This document shows, in pieces, positions 12,354 through 24,540 of a stretch of 64,000 bases of DNA (positions are counted from its first letter, which is position 1; each line of letters starts with the position of its first letter). A program made the position numbers and the translations under genes. The stretch lies in NCBI GenBank assembly GCA_013180625.2, contig SNVD02008040.1:186001-250000 (forward strand), in the 5' to 3' direction. The stretch comes from Boswellia sacra. Taxonomy: Eukaryota > Streptophyta > Magnoliopsida > Sapindales > Burseraceae. Below the pieces are notes generated by a model. The model saw only the letters and a program-made list of their open reading frames with translations. It was not told where the DNA came from and ran no database searches.

Positions 12354-15300
12354 ATGGCAGTCAAATTCAAGATAGAGAAGTTCGATGGAAACAACTTTGG
12401 GCTATGGAAAATTAAAATAAAGGCTATCTTGAGAAAAGAAAATTGTCTTGAAGCAATTGATAGAAGACCGGAAAATATGCAAGATGAAAATAAATGGGAG
12501 AAGATAGATGGTGATGCGATGGCAAGTCTACATCTAGCAGTTGCAGATGAAGTGCTGTCAAGTATTCAAGAATTAAACTATGCAAAGGAGATTTGAGATA
12601 CTTTGACAAGTTTGTATGAAGCCAAATCTCTACACAACAAAATTTTCTTGAAAAGGAAGCTGTACACTCTTCGTATGTCAGAAACCACTCCGGTGACTGA
12701 ACAAATCAACACTTTGAAGACGTTATTCTCTCAACTCTCAACCATGGAGCATAACATAGAAGAGAAGGAACGTGCTGAGCTTCTACTTCAGAGTCTACCT
12801 GATTCATATGATAATCTCATCCTCAACTTGGCAAATGGTTCAATGAAGTCATCTCTAATCTTTAATGATGTTGCGGCTGCTGTCTTAGAAGAAGAAAGCA
12901 GACGTAAAAACAAGGAAGACAGAATAATGACTTCTCAACATGCAGAGGCTTTATCCGCCAACAGAGGGAGATCAAGGGAACGTGGTTCCAGTGGGAGTCA
13001 CAATCAGAATAGGGGAAAGTCTAAAGGAAAGAAGTTTATTAAATGCTACCATTGTGGAAAGCAAGGGCACGTGAAAAACGAGTGTTGGCATCTTAAAAAG
13101 AATGGAGAGGGAAACAGCAAAGGAAAAGAATCTGAGTCGTCAGGATCTCAGGGTTGTGTAGCAAGTACTTCAGGGAATGACGAAATCTTGTGCAGCAAGG
13201 CAACAATAGTTGTGGAAGGCAGAAAAATGTTTGTTGATATATGGTTAATTGATTCAGCAGCAACATGGCATATGACTTCTAGAAGAGATTGGTTCTATCA
13301 ATATAAACCTATCTCAGAAGGGTCTGTGTACATGGGTGATGATCATGCCTTAAAAATCGTTGGTATTGGAACCATCAAAGTAAAAATGTTTGATGGTACG
13401 ATTCGCACTATCCAAGATGTACGACATGTGACTGGCTTGAAGAAAAATTTGCTATCGATGGGACAGTTGGATGACCTCGGATGTGAGTTCCATACGAAAA
13501 ATGGGATCATGAAGGTTGTCAGAGGCGCACTTGTGGTGATGAAGGCAGAAAAGATTGCTGCTAACCTATACATGCTCCATGGAGAAACGGTTCAGGATCC
13601 AGAAATAGCGGTTGCTAGTTCTGGAGAAGAATTGTCTATGATATGGCATCAAAGACTTGGCCATATGTCCGAAAAGGGTTTGAAGATTCTCTCTAATCGA
13701 AAACTACTTCCTGGAATCAAAACTGTAAGCTTACCATTCTGTGAGCATTGTGTTATTAGCAAGCAGAGTAGACTGAGTTTTAGCAGATCTATTGCTAGGA
13801 GTAAAAACATTCTAGACTTGATTCATTCTGATGTTTGGGAATCACCGGTTACGTCCCTAGGAGGAGCAAACTACTTTTTATTGTTTGTGGATGATTATTC
13901 TAGGAGATGTTGGGTATATGTCATCAAGAAAAAGTCAGATGTATTTCCTGTATTCAAAGCCTTCAAAACACAAGTGGAACTTGAATCCGGAAAAAGGATC
14001 AAGTGTTTGAGGACAGATAATGGGAGAGAATTTTGCAACAAGGAGTTTGACGCATTTTGCAGTCAAGAAGGTATAAAACGGTAGAAGACAGTTACTTACA
14101 CACCACAACAAAATGGAGTGGCAGAGCGGACAAATAGAACTCTCGCAGAAAGAATGAGAGCGTTACTGAGGACTGCGGGTTTACCCAATACATTTTGGGC
14201 AGAAGCAGCCACTACAGCCTGTTACTTGATAAATAGGTCTCCATCAACAGCAATTGAGATGAAGACACCTATGGAGATGTGGACTGGTAAGCCAACTGAT
14301 TATTCCTCCCTTCATATTTTCGGATGTCCTGCTTATGTGATGTATCATGACCAAGAAAGAACGAAGCTGGATCCAAAATCCAGGAAATGTATCTTCTTGG
14401 GATATGCTGATGGAGTAAAGGGGTATCGCTTATGGGATCCTACTGCCCATAAGATTGTCATCAGCAGGGATGTTGTCTTTATAGAAGACATATTTAAATG
14501 TGAAGAAAGTGATAGCACGAAGAAAAATGTTGAGACTATATCAATACAGGAAGAAACAGTTTCTTCTCAAGCAATACCAGAATACGATGATCAAGAACCA
14601 GTTGAGTCTGAAGCACCTGAAGTCCGTCGATCAACTCGAGAAAGAAGGGAACCTTCTTGGCACTCAGAATATGTGAGCAATGTTGCATACTGTCTCCTAA
14701 CAGAAGATGGGGAGCCTTCCACCTTTCAGGAGGCTATAAAAAGTTCTGATGCATCTCTATGGATGACAGCAATGCATGAAGAGATGGAAGCTTTAGACAA
14801 AAACAAGACATGGGATCTTGTGCCACTACCACATGGAAGAAAAGCCATCGGAAACAAATGGGTCTACAAGATCAAACGTGATGGGAATGATCAAGTGGAG
14901 CGGTATCGTGCTAGACTGGTGGTCAAAGGATATGCTCAGAAAGAAGGAGTTGATTTCAATGAGATATTCTCTCCTGTGGTAAGACTTACAACAATTCGAG
15001 CAGTCTTGGCTATGTGTGCTACTTTTGACTTACACTTAGAGCAGTTAGATGTAAAAACTGCGTTTCTTCATGGAGAACTTGAAGAAGAAATTTATATGCT
15101 CCAACCGGAAGGTTTTGTTAAAGAAGGAAAAGAGAACTTGGTTTGCAGGTTGACCAAATCTCTGTACGGCTTAAAACAGGCGCCAAGGTGTTGGTACAAG
15201 AGATTTGATTCATTCATCATCAGCCTTGGGTACAACAGACTCAGTTCAGATCATTGTACTTATTACAAGAGGTTTGAGGAAGACTTTATCATTTTGCTGT

Positions 15301-16269
15301 TGTACGTGGACGATATGTTGGTAACAGGCACTAACAAAGATCAGGTCCAAGAATTAAAGGCACAATTGGCTAGGGGATTTGAAATGAAGGATTTAGGACC
15401 GGCAAACAAGATTCTAGGGATGCAAATTCACCGAGACAGAAAAAACAGGAAAATTTGGCTATCTCAAAAGAACTACTTGAAGAAAATCTTGCGTCGCTTC
15501 AACATGCAAGATTGTAAGCCAATTTCTACCCATTTCCTGTTAATCATAAATTATCCTCAAGTATGAGTCCTAGCAATGAAGCGGAGAGGATAGAAATGTC
15601 TCGAGTACTGTATGCATCAGCAGTAGGGAGCCTAATGTATGCTATGATTTGTACAAGACTAGACATTGCACAAGCAGTGGGAGCAGTCAGTAGATTCATG
15701 GCTAATCCGGAAAAAGAGCATTGGAATTCTGTTAAGAGGATCCTTAGATACATCAAAGGAACCTCTGATGCTGCACTATGCTATATGGAGGATCAGAGTT
15801 CATTGTCAAGGGCTATGTTGATTCAGATTTTGCTGGAGATATTGACAAAAGGAAGTCCACTACAAGCTATGTGTTTACACTTGCAGGAGGTGCTGTGAGC
15901 TGGGTATCCAAACTTCAAACTGTTGTGGCTCTATCTACAACAGAAGCAGAGTATATGGTAGCTACACAAGCTTGCAAGGAAGCTGTTTGGATCAAAAGGT
16001 TATTGGAGGAACTCGGGCACAAACAAGAGAAGATTTCTTTATTTTGTGACAGTCAGAGTGCCTTGCATATTGCAAGGAATCCAGCCTTTCATTCAAGAAC
16101 GAAGCACATAGGAGTTCAATATCATTATGTACGAGAAGTAGTAGAAGACGGAATAGTGGATATGCAGAAAATCCACACGAAGGACAACATAGCAGATGCA
16201 TTAACCAAACCAATCAATGCTGACAAGTTCATCTGGTGTAGGACGTCTTGTGGCCTGTTAGAGACGTGA
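12354..16269 (+). pseudogene. copia gag-pol, disrupted by two stops and two frameshifts
   Basis: The gag frame begins at ATG 12354 (MAVKFKIEKFDG). A CCHC zinc knuckle lies at 13044-13085 and a protease motif DSAAT at 13251, where the family has DSGAT. Next are the GAG-pre-integrase HQRLGHM region, the integrase core (13820-14084 and on), reverse transcriptase with YVDDM near 15303 and RNase H with VDSDFAG near 15815. Breaks: in-frame TGA at 12594 where the family has a Trp, TAG at 14082 shortly before the YTPQQNGVAER integrase motif, a -1 type shift between about 15520 and 15565, and another near 15780-15800. Leader DNA at 12240-12350 has repeated tactgttcac/gtatac units. Any mobility would need proteins from another copy. 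Confidence 0.9.
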
Positions 16270-16321
16270 GCAGCATGTATAGAGACAAGACTGAAAGGAA
16301 AAATGCCTTCAAGTGGGAGAA

Positions 16322-16770
16322 TGTGAGTGGGTGAAGGCATTTTGCCTTTCACCCAAACCCACATCGGTGGGAAATTAATTTTAAGTGGGGAGGTTAGGCT
16401 ATATATTAAAGCCTCCTCCTCCCCTTATACTTGCACCAAGCTTATGTATTAAGCTTTTCTCTTCTTCCTCCCTTGTAATCTCCTCCATTTTAATTGTGAG
16501 AGAGATTGTAATATTTTTCTTCATAGTAAAATATTTTCGGTCTTGTCCCGTGGAAGCTTCCCTCAAATTGAGGGTTTTACCACGTTAAATATTTGCGTCT
16601 TTATTTTCTTTAATTGCCTTTAATTTATTTATTGTGCGAAGGCTGAGCCGCCCAAGTTGTCTATTTTATTTATTGTGGAGGGCAGTGCCACCCAAATTGT
16701 TATTTCTAACATAACAATTTGTTTCTTGTCTTTTATTTGAGCTGCGGTAGGAGTGTTCAATCTCCTAACA
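16322..16770 (+). repeat. copia 3' LTR
   Basis: 449 bp and nearly identical to the 5' LTR. It is preceded by the polypurine tract aagtgggagaa at 16311-16321. Confidence 0.95.
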
Positions 16771-17527
16771 TATATATATATATATAGTGATCTCTCCCTT
16801 AGCTAGTTGGATAGACTGTTTTCTTAGATCAAAGGTTTGTTTGTTTGTTTGTTTGTGTGGATTTTTTAAAAAAGAGCTTATAAATCTTGAGAGTTGATTT
16901 AGTGGCAACTAGCCTCTAGCCTTATAATTGAGGTCAAGCATTCAAATCCACTTGAGACCACGTATTTAGAAGTTGGAACATTTGAATGTTTCTTGAGCAT
17001 CGAACCTATGTACTTTAATAAAATAGATTTTTATAATGGAAAATTAAAGTAAAAAAAAATAAAATTGAATAAAGTTATCTTTGACATTTCGAATAGATAA
17101 ACGTATATTTGACATTCCAAAATAAAATTAAGAGTGATGTTATAGTTTTTAAGAATAATATTACTCTGTAATTTAAAAAAAAAAAAAAAGAACTTATGAA
17201 AATGCTTCAATTTTAAGTTTCTCCTATATCCAAATATAGGTATATAATCACTCATAAGGTCCATTTAAATGATAATTAAATGGCACAAAAAGAATTGAAC
17301 GAGCTTCAACCATAAAAAAAACCAAAAAAATAAAAAAAAAGCTTTTTGTGACTAAGAGATAAGTCGGCATTAGATTTTAACAAATTATACAATATTCAGA
17401 AGTAATTAAAAACGGATTAAAATGTGTTTGGAAGTAATAATATCATGGCTATATAAGCAAAATACTACTATAGATTGATGACACATTCTCAGTGGTATTC
17501 CTTGTATCCTTTAATTGATGACCGAAA
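16771..17527. repeat. 3' flank of F-box gene, duplicated at 22850-23510
   Basis: After the residual (TA)n this non-coding block matches 22850-23510 in order: cttagatcaaaggtttgttt, gaatgtttcttgagca, and agcaaaa then tttaattgatgaccgaaa just before the F-box stop. It includes a (GTTT)n run at about 16836-16855. The gtt/att-rich ORFs here are chance. Confidence 0.7.
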
Positions 17528-18703
17528 TTAAGACATGCATAAATAGATAGAGTAGGTATTGGAGGAATCCGATTCAACGATAACTTGAGTCACTTCCTTG
17601 GTTTCCATGTTGTACCAATAGAGTGCCTTACCAATGGTTATCAGGATATAATTCTCCACAATGAGCCTCGGACGGAACGAATGAGGATTCCTTAAATCAA
17701 ATAAACCAGATGGCCTGTTCGCCACTGTTGCAAGAGAGGTAGTGTATTGCTTAATCCAAACGCTTTGGACCGAATCCCTGAGAACCCATATGTTTAACTC
17801 AGGGGTAGAGGATCCATGTACCAAACAAAGTGATCCTTTCATCTCTAACAAGTGGTAGATGCAAGCAACATTATCATAGGTTTGACATGGAAGCTCTATT
17901 TTTTCCATGAAAATTTCTATTGCAATGTCTATTGGCTGAAGAAATTGATGATCGTTTGGAGGATCAGCTGGTTCTGCTATCCAGTATAATATCCCTTGTA
18001 GGACAATTGAAGGACGTCCCAATTTTATCTGTGAGAATGGAGGCTTCAACTTCCTCCACTTTCCTCTTCTCCAGAATGTCCCCCACTTGCAAGGGTCCAA
18101 GTCATATAGGCACGAAACATCCATTCCTTGAATGAGATCATAAAAGAATACCACCACTTTATATATATCGGTCGACGTGTCGTAGACCAATGACATATTT
18201 TCTCGACCATAGTATATTAGATTCTCATTACCTATTTCAGACAATCGTTTCTGCTGTTGTGCGATGGTATCATACACATATAACTTTGTTACATATGGCT
18301 CGCTTGGAACATGAAAGAGTATTAAACTATTACAAGATACAAGTTCCGGATAGTTAATGCCAGTGGACAAATTCTGTAAACACAAAGTAGATACTTTCCT
18401 TGCTTTTCTGCCTCCTCCTCCCAATTTGAATGAACTGTAACTGTACTCAGGCTCCGTGTCTCGACCATTGAATTTGATAATCGCGTAGACAATGTTTAGC
18501 TTTGATATAGATTGTTGAAATTTGAACTCAGGAAGACTAGAGATAAAATTGAACCACTGCCTGCATACACTCTGGAATCTGACTAGAGATTTCGCAGGAA
18601 GTCTCACTAAAATCTCTTCTAAAATATGTTGAGGCAGGTCATGGTCATGACCCCCTTCACTTCTTGAATGAATAATGACACTGTTGGCTTCATTTTCACC
18701 CAT
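17528..18703 (-). CDS. F-box protein, intact (391 aa)
   Basis: Single-exon open frame from ATG 18701-18703. The F-box is at residues ~23-60 (LPQHILEEILVRLPAKSLV...VCRQWFNFISS), the SKP1-contacting region of SCF E3 ligases. The rest resembles the F-box-associated (FBA/CPR30-like) substrate-recognition region, with PFSQIKLGRPSIVLQGILYW and LIVENYILITIGKALYWYN. No signal peptide or membrane segment is apparent. Length fits the family (about 350-420 aa). Tandem relatives lie at 1-244, 5575-5700, 23510-23908 and 25775-25830, and this is the only copy complete in the window. Such lineage-expanded F-box genes are often fast-evolving; the substrate is unknown. Confidence 0.9.
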   Translation of the reverse strand: MGENEANSVIIHSRSEGGHDHDLPQHILEEILVRLPAKSLVRFQSVCRQWFNFISSLPEFKFQQSISKLNIVYAIIKFNGRDTEPEYSYSSFKLGGGGRKARKVSTLCLQNLSTGINYPELVSCNSLILFHVPSEPYVTKLYVYDTIAQQQKRLSEIGNENLIYYGRENMSLVYDTSTDIYKVVVFFYDLIQGMDVSCLYDLDPCKWGTFWRRGKWRKLKPPFSQIKLGRPSIVLQGILYWIAEPADPPNDHQFLQPIDIAIEIFMEKIELPCQTYDNVACIYHLLEMKGSLCLVHGSSTPELNIWVLRDSVQSVWIKQYTTSLATVANRPSGLFDLRNPHSFRPRLIVENYILITIGKALYWYNMETKEVTQVIVESDSSNTYSIYLCMS

Positions 18704-21700
18704 ATCTTCTTCTGCAGATAAATATATGATCTGGTAGAAAATAAATATCTTCTTCTTGCAATCAAATCAACGACGGTAGAAGGAATCAGAAAAACTTTTA
18801 CATCCTTTGCTTATACATTCATTCTACTTAGCCGTGTAGGAAAACCATTAATACTAGTCCTCCTAATACGACAGGGAAATTGGCGAATTTCTTTTTTTTT
18901 TTCAGAATTAAGTTACAAGTGTTGATCATTTATATTTTTCTAAAATTATGAAATTTCACGTCATTAACAAGGATATTCATGATAATTTTTTAAGCACGCA
19001 GAATAATGTTTTCAACGACAATTTTTCACTTAATAATTTCGTTCTAAAGTATTCATATTACTAGTCATACTACGAGTACAACAAGGAAAGTAATTGCCAA
19101 AATATTAAGAGTTCAATCTTCCTAACAAAATAGCATACGTAGTCTTTATCTACAATTTCCGATACAATTGAATTACTACAACATATATATATTCAGATAG
19201 ACTAATGTCTCTAATAAATAAAAAACAATTATTTTTACCTATCAGATTTTTTAATCCAAAGTCTGAATTCTCATTTTGGTCTTTTTTTTTTTTAGTAATA
19301 AATATGAGAAATATCTAGATGAATTATCTCGCATCTAATAAAATACCCTTCCACAATTCGTTTATAACCCCCTTTATATATAAATTTTATGATACAATAC
19401 ATATAATAAACACATATATCTCATAATATAATTCGTTAATTTTGATATTTTAGGATAAAATAATTAAAATAATAAATAATTAAATACCTTTAATATTAGT
19501 TTTTCAAATTATTTATTTGTAAATATTTCTAATATGGTAAATATTTCTAATATGGCAAATAAAAAGAAGTGAGAACAACATAAATAAAAATATAATAGTG
19601 GAAAATTACCAAAAAAAGCCATATCGTTATATGTTCAAACAAATTTACAATCCAGTTTAATTAAGTTCTATTCATATTTCAAATTAGAAAACAAATGTCT
19701 CTTGACATTTTTGGGGTACTGAATGAAATAATTCATTTGTGTTTAAAGTGAGTTGAATAATGTAAAATGTATTTTTATCCACTTGCATCAAATTTACTTA
19801 TGTAATCAACAATTTTTTTAGGAATAATGTTAATTTTACAAACTTTATATATGAACTCTCGCATACAAACTAATATGTCATAAGATGACTAAAGTAGTGA
19901 ATATACAAATCAATTTATTTAATAAAGAGTGATGATGTGTAAATAAATGCGTAGTGTATATCAATTTTTATACATCAATTATGTGATATTATTATAGCAT
20001 TTTGCTTTATATAGCTATATATAATGTTACTTTAATTTACCATTTGATCTGTTGCTAATTACTTTTGAAAATGACAAAACTTACCTTCCCGAAGGTTTTT
20101 GCTAGACTCCCATATGACCACTTCTCATTTTGAAAACTTCATATACATCCCCTCTTTGTTAAGAATAGTTAAAAATTTTGTTTAAAAAATATAAATTTTT
20201 CAAATTATCTATAGTTGACTATTTCAAATATTTAAAATTTTAAAATAACAAAAAAATTAAAATTTTAGAAAAATAAAGAAGTTATCTTGAAAAAAATTAA
20301 ACTTTATACAATAATTTTTTACATGCATATGCGACACTTTTTTATTATTTTAATATTGATTTTAATGCAGATTTTTTTAATAAAAAGTTTTTTTTTAAGT
20401 TCATGTATCATTTATTATGATAGTTTTTTTTATTTTTATTTTTTAATATTACTAGGGTAGTGGTTAATGGAAGACTATTAGCAAGTTTTATGTTTTATTT
20501 TTACTTTTTTACTTAAAATTTTGAATATTTTTAATTGTCAACTATGGGTAATTTAAAATTTTTATTTTTTTAACAGAATTTTTAACTATTCTTAAAGGAA
20601 ATGGGAGATATGTTAGATTTTTAAAACCAATTGTGGTCATGTGAGATTTCGGCAAACCTAAGGGGAGATTTATGGAATTGACCCTTAAATTAAATTAAAA
20701 GAGAATCTCAGTCCTTGTCCTTTACTTTTGTAATTAAGAGCAGGTTTGTTTGGACTTCTATACTAGATAAAAGAGTTTCTTTAATATTAAAAACTCTATC
20801 AACTTTATTTTATGTCGGTTCAATTATCAACTAAAAAGAGTTTATAAAGGATTAAAAAAAAGCTATTTTATGTCTTCTAGGAGAAGCCCAAGAAACGCTC
20901 TCTTTTAGCTTTTTTAAAGTTTTGAAATGTCAAATATACCCTCAATTAAATCTAAATATTTTAGTTTGTTATTTTCTTATAACAAAACTCTATTTTAGTA
21001 ATTTAATTATAATAAGTGTTTTTACATTTATCCTATCAAACAATCAATAACTTTTTAATAAAAGCTGTATTTTTAAAAACTCTAGTTCAAAAAGATGTAC
21101 TTCAATAATCTCTGCTTGAGTAAGCCGAAACAAACATGCCATGAGTACATTTTTAAAAATTATTTTGTAAAAAAACATATTGTCAATCTTTTTTGTATAA
21201 AATTAAGGATGCAAAAACAATCCAATTAATTAAGTTTTCCTCCACATCTTCTCTCTGCAGAGAATTTGTTAATAATCTTAGGGTAAATTTAGAGCTTGAT
21301 TCAACTCCAATCTCCAGAATTAAAACTGAGAGAGTACATTAAAGGGTGTTACCCTATAATCTGCCCAGTTAAAACTTTTCCAGCACAAGGAAATTGAATA
21401 TTAAGAATTACTATACTAGCTAGTCATAGTACGCGTAGGACACGGAAATTATTGCCAAAATATTTAGGAATTCTCTCTAATTAAACAGGATACGAAACCT
21501 TTTCTTGCAATTAATTTCCTATACAGTTGAATTATTATAATATACATTAAAATGGATGAAGTCTGAATTTGCTGATTCTCAGACAATTTAGGGTTTTTTT
21601 TTTTTTTGGCAAAAGACTTTCTTAGACAATTTTATGTAAGTAAATAAAGAAAAAAAAACTAAATATTTTAGCTTTGATGTAAAATGTAAATGCAAATATT

Positions 21701-22344
21701 TTAATGGATTATCTCATCTCTAATTCTGTAATATACCTCTATACAATTCATTTATGACCCATGTCTATATAACCTTTACAAAACAATATCTATTTAAAGA
21801 AATATATAAAACTCATAATATAAATTTTCATTATTGTTAATATTTTAGGATACAATAAATAAAATTATGTATTTTTAAATATATAAATATATACATATAT
21901 TATTTATCAAAATATTGATTTGTAAATGTTTACGATATGTCAAATAAAAACACAAGTGAAAATAATAACATCGTTAAGAGTATAAAAATATTGGTTTCGT
22001 ACATTTCAATTGAAATATTAAAATTTTTTCTGAAAAATTATATTTATATATTCAAACATATTTATACTTGAGTTTAATTTAGATTTATTCATGTAAGGGA
22101 AGAAAAAAAAAACCCTCCTCTTGATGTGTTTGGGATAGTAATGAAATAATTCGTCTATGTTTTTAAAGAGTGTTGGATAGTGTATGATGTATTTTTATCC
22201 ACTTGCATTGAATTTAATTATGTAATCAACAATTTTTGGAGTCTTTAACCATTTCTTTAGTGAAATAATTCTTAAATTAGGCTCTTCTATCTTATTTTTC
22301 TGCAAAATAAGTTACATAGGAAAAAAAATGCTTTTCACAAAATC
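18704..22344. other. Long AT-rich 5' flank of the F-box unit
   Basis: No gene seen. It contains repeated sub-blocks: 18760-19200 resembles 21290-21560 and 26720-26940. 19630-19800 resembles 22060-22240 and 25845-26030 (ttcaaacaaatttacaatcc, gaaataattcatttgtg, atgtatttttatccacttgc). This shows that the F-box unit was duplicated together with several kilobases of upstream DNA. Long T and A tracts occur throughout. Confidence 0.55.
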
Positions 22345-22850
22345 AAAGACATGCACTTTAAATTGTACAATTACACGTTTCTTTAGAACATTCACCACCA
22401 TGGGTGGTCCAAAGGATTTAAGCTATTCTTAACATAAAAAGACATATAAAAGGATTGGTAAAATATATAGGGGATTATCCTCCACATATCATTTTCTTTT
22501 TAATATTTTAACGAAGAGAACGAACATAAATTGTGACAATTATGAAGCTTCTAATGTTTTATCGTGAATATATTCTTTTAAACCATCATCCTTTTTAGGC
22601 AGTTTGTCTTCTTGACATCTCACTTTTATTAATTAATTCCATATAAATTGGGATTTAGTATATTAGGTCGAATCAGGAAGGAATTTGTCGTTTTCCCCTT
22701 TCCTATGTAAGGACACTTCTCAACAAATACCTTAAATAGTTTCAATTACTTTATTAAGGAAAAAGAAATAATTAAGTTGCTTCATGTTTTATGTATAAAA
22801 GAGTGTCAAAACAATGCAACTAAGGTGTTAGCGGGATTCTTACTAAACAG
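22345..22850. repeat. F-box flank repeat, paralogue of 11030-11535 without the copia insertion
   Basis: Collinear with 11030-11535. Where the other copy has (TA)n plus the 5.2-kb copia element, this copy has a short unrelated stretch (about 22828-22860) before collinearity resumes at cttagatcaagtgtttgttt. It acts as the empty site. Confidence 0.8.
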
Positions 22851-23509
22851 TTATAATGTATAGAAAGATCTATCGTCTTAGATCAAGTGTTTGTTTGTGT
22901 GAACTTATTCAAATAGAGCTCATAAACCTTGAGGATTGGATTTATTGGTAAGTTGCCCTTGATTTCGGACTCAGGGTTACAAGCCCTTTGGGGCAACATG
23001 TTTAGAATATTTAGATGGCTCTCAAATGTTTCTTGGACACCAAGCTTATACAGAGGATGTGAATGTAACCTCAATTGTGAACAAGAAAAAAACTTTTTAT
23101 TTAAAAATAATTCGTTGTTTGGTGGAATAAATAGATACATTATTTCTTAAAATTAAATCACCGAAATAAAATTTTGTTATAAAGAAAAATAAGATTAAAA
23201 ATTTATAATTAAATAAGGTTTTCTTTGATAATTTAAATAAGTAACTGTAATTTTTGCATTCCAATTTTTAAAAAAAAAATCAGAAAAACAGCAATTTAAG
23301 TTTCTCGTAAATCCTAATAGACATAATCTCTTATAAACTCTTTTTAAATGAAAACCATTAAAAAAACTTTTTTAATCCACAGATAAGACAAAACAAATTG
23401 TGCAATATTCACAGGTAATTAAGAATGGATTAAAATTTGTTGAATGGCTATTTAAGCAAAACACTATATTGCTGACACACTGTTATCGGCTCACCCAGTA
23501 TACTTTAAT

Positions 23510-23908
23510 TGATGACCGAAAAAAATGCCTGGATAGGCAGAGTAGGAATTCGATGAATCAGTTTCAACAGTAATATCACTCTCTTCCTAGGCATCCGTAT
23601 TGTACCAACAGAGCTCCGTCTCACGTCGGTCTCAATAGTTACCAGGATATAATTCTCCACAATCAGCCTTGGACAAAAAGAACGAGGATGCTTGAAGTCA
23701 ACGAAAGGAAATGGCCTGTTCACCACAGAAAAGAGAGGTAGTGTATTGCTTAATTCAAAAGCTTTGGACAGACTCCTGGAGATTCAGCACGTACCCGTAT
23801 GTTTAACTCGTTAGCAGAGGCTCCATTTACCAAAGTGACTCTTTTATCTCTAAAAAATAGTAGATGGCGGGACCGTGATTGATATTTTGACATGGAGGCT
23901 CTATTCTT
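23510..23908 (-). pseudogene. F-box pseudogene, C-terminal half
   Basis: Collinear with 17518-17900 of the intact gene (tttaattgatgaccgaaa, accaggatataattctccac, gaggctctattctt) but broken by indels. The frames at 23505-23726 and 23750-23974 belong to the same ancestral protein (RLIVENYILVTIE, ASANELNIRV) in different phases. No F-box half follows upstream. The coding remnant is interrupted by a MITE at 23909. Confidence 0.75.
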
Positions 23909-24050
23909 AGAGAAGAGTTTGAGTACATCCGCTGCACTGCAATGGACGGCCCAACATACGTCACATAGGTACATTATCCTTACGTGATACCTATGTGATG
24001 CTCTTTGATTGCTTCTGCTGCATTGCAGCGGATGTATCCAAGTCTTTATC
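23909..24050. mobile_element. Foldback MITE with 8-bp target-site duplication
   Basis: 142 bp that folds back on itself. The left arm (agagaagagtttgag...acatccgctgca) pairs with the right arm (tgcagcggatgtatccaag...tttatc), and an inner pair cacataggtac / gtgatacctatgtg sits in between. It is flanked by ctattctt at 23901-23908 and 24051-24058. The paralogous F-box fragment at 5591-5610 has a single ctattctt followed by tgca, as expected for the unoccupied site. An 8-bp duplication suggests a hAT-type origin. Confidence 0.85.
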
Positions 24051-24058
24051 CTATTCTT

Positions 24059-24324
24059 TGCACATTAACATTAATTGCTATAATGCTAGAAAATAGAACA
24101 ATGTCAAATTGGGTTAAGAAACCCCTTAAACTTCGTTGTTTTTCCATTACCCCCCAAACGGCAATCTTTCTCACCTTGTCACGCGGTGACCCACAACACG
24201 AGTACGACGCCGTTGTCACATGAGATATTGCCTCTTAGACGCAGCAGTAAACGGAGCCGAAACCCCATTTCTCACTCTTCGCAGTTCGCAGCAGAACCTT
24301 CCTTCCACTTCTTCGGAAGAGCAA
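24059..24324 (+). promoter_or_regulatory. Upstream and leader region of the mtACP exon
   Basis: The sequence changes from AT-rich to more GC-balanced DNA around 24170 (cacgcggtgacccac) and includes a plausible 5' UTR (ttccttccacttcttcgg) before the ATG at 24325. It looks like a real gene 5' end, although what follows is not the rest of that gene. An upstream in-frame ATG at 24220 exists, but the family start is 24325. Confidence 0.4.
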
Positions 24325-24540
24325 ATGGCGGCGAGAGGTGCCATGCTAAAGTTCCTGAGAGCGAACGACGCCGTGCCTCGAAACCATAGTACCACAGCCA
24401 CCAGCCTCTTCTCCCTCTCCTTCAATGCCATACGCCGCCGTTTCTCCAAAGAGGTTAGAGGCTCCTTCGTCGACAAATCCAAAGTCACCGATCGCGTTAT
24501 CTCCATCGTTGAGAACGTCCGGAAAGTCGATCCTTCAAAG
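24325..24540 (+). pseudogene. Mitochondrial acyl carrier protein, exon 1 only
   Basis: Frame of 72 codons from MAARGAMLKFLRAND, with a Ser/Arg-rich mitochondrial presequence, then RRRFSKEVRGSF and VTDRVISIVENVRKVDPSK. This is the start of plant mitochondrial ACP of the mtACP2 type, which carries fatty-acyl and lipoate precursors and is linked to complex I. It ends at a good donor (tcaaag/gtaatc). The next exon should carry the DSLDSVE phosphopantetheine site, and I find none before the pyruvate kinase remnant begins at about 25150. The ORF is undamaged, so a transcribed fragment or chimeric gene is possible. As a functional ACP it is truncated. Confidence 0.8.

Larger units (their letters stand above)
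11586..16770 (+). mobile_element. Ty1/copia LTR retrotransposon, complete in structure, coding region broken
   Basis: Element of 5,185 bp with LTRs at 11586-12030 and 16322-16770, both TGTGAGTGGG...CTCCTAACA. An initiator-Met primer site (TGGTATCAGAGC) lies 1 bp after the 5' LTR, and a purine tract (aagtgggagaa) lies directly before the 3' LTR. Domain order gag, protease, integrase, reverse transcriptase, RNase H is the copia order. The flanking tatat on both sides is consistent with a 5-bp target duplication but is ambiguous within (TA)n. By eye the LTRs differ by about 6 substitutions and one 4-bp indel, so the insertion is recent. It cannot make its own polyprotein (see the coding entry). 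Confidence 0.95.

Noticed and set aside
13343..13573. Minus-strand ORF inside copia pol
   Set aside because: Shadow of the plus-strand protease/integrase region.
24220..24324. N-terminal extension of the ACP exon from the ATG at 24220
   Set aside because: The extension (MRYCLLDAAVNGAETP) is not part of the family, while MAARGAML at 24325 is the usual start.
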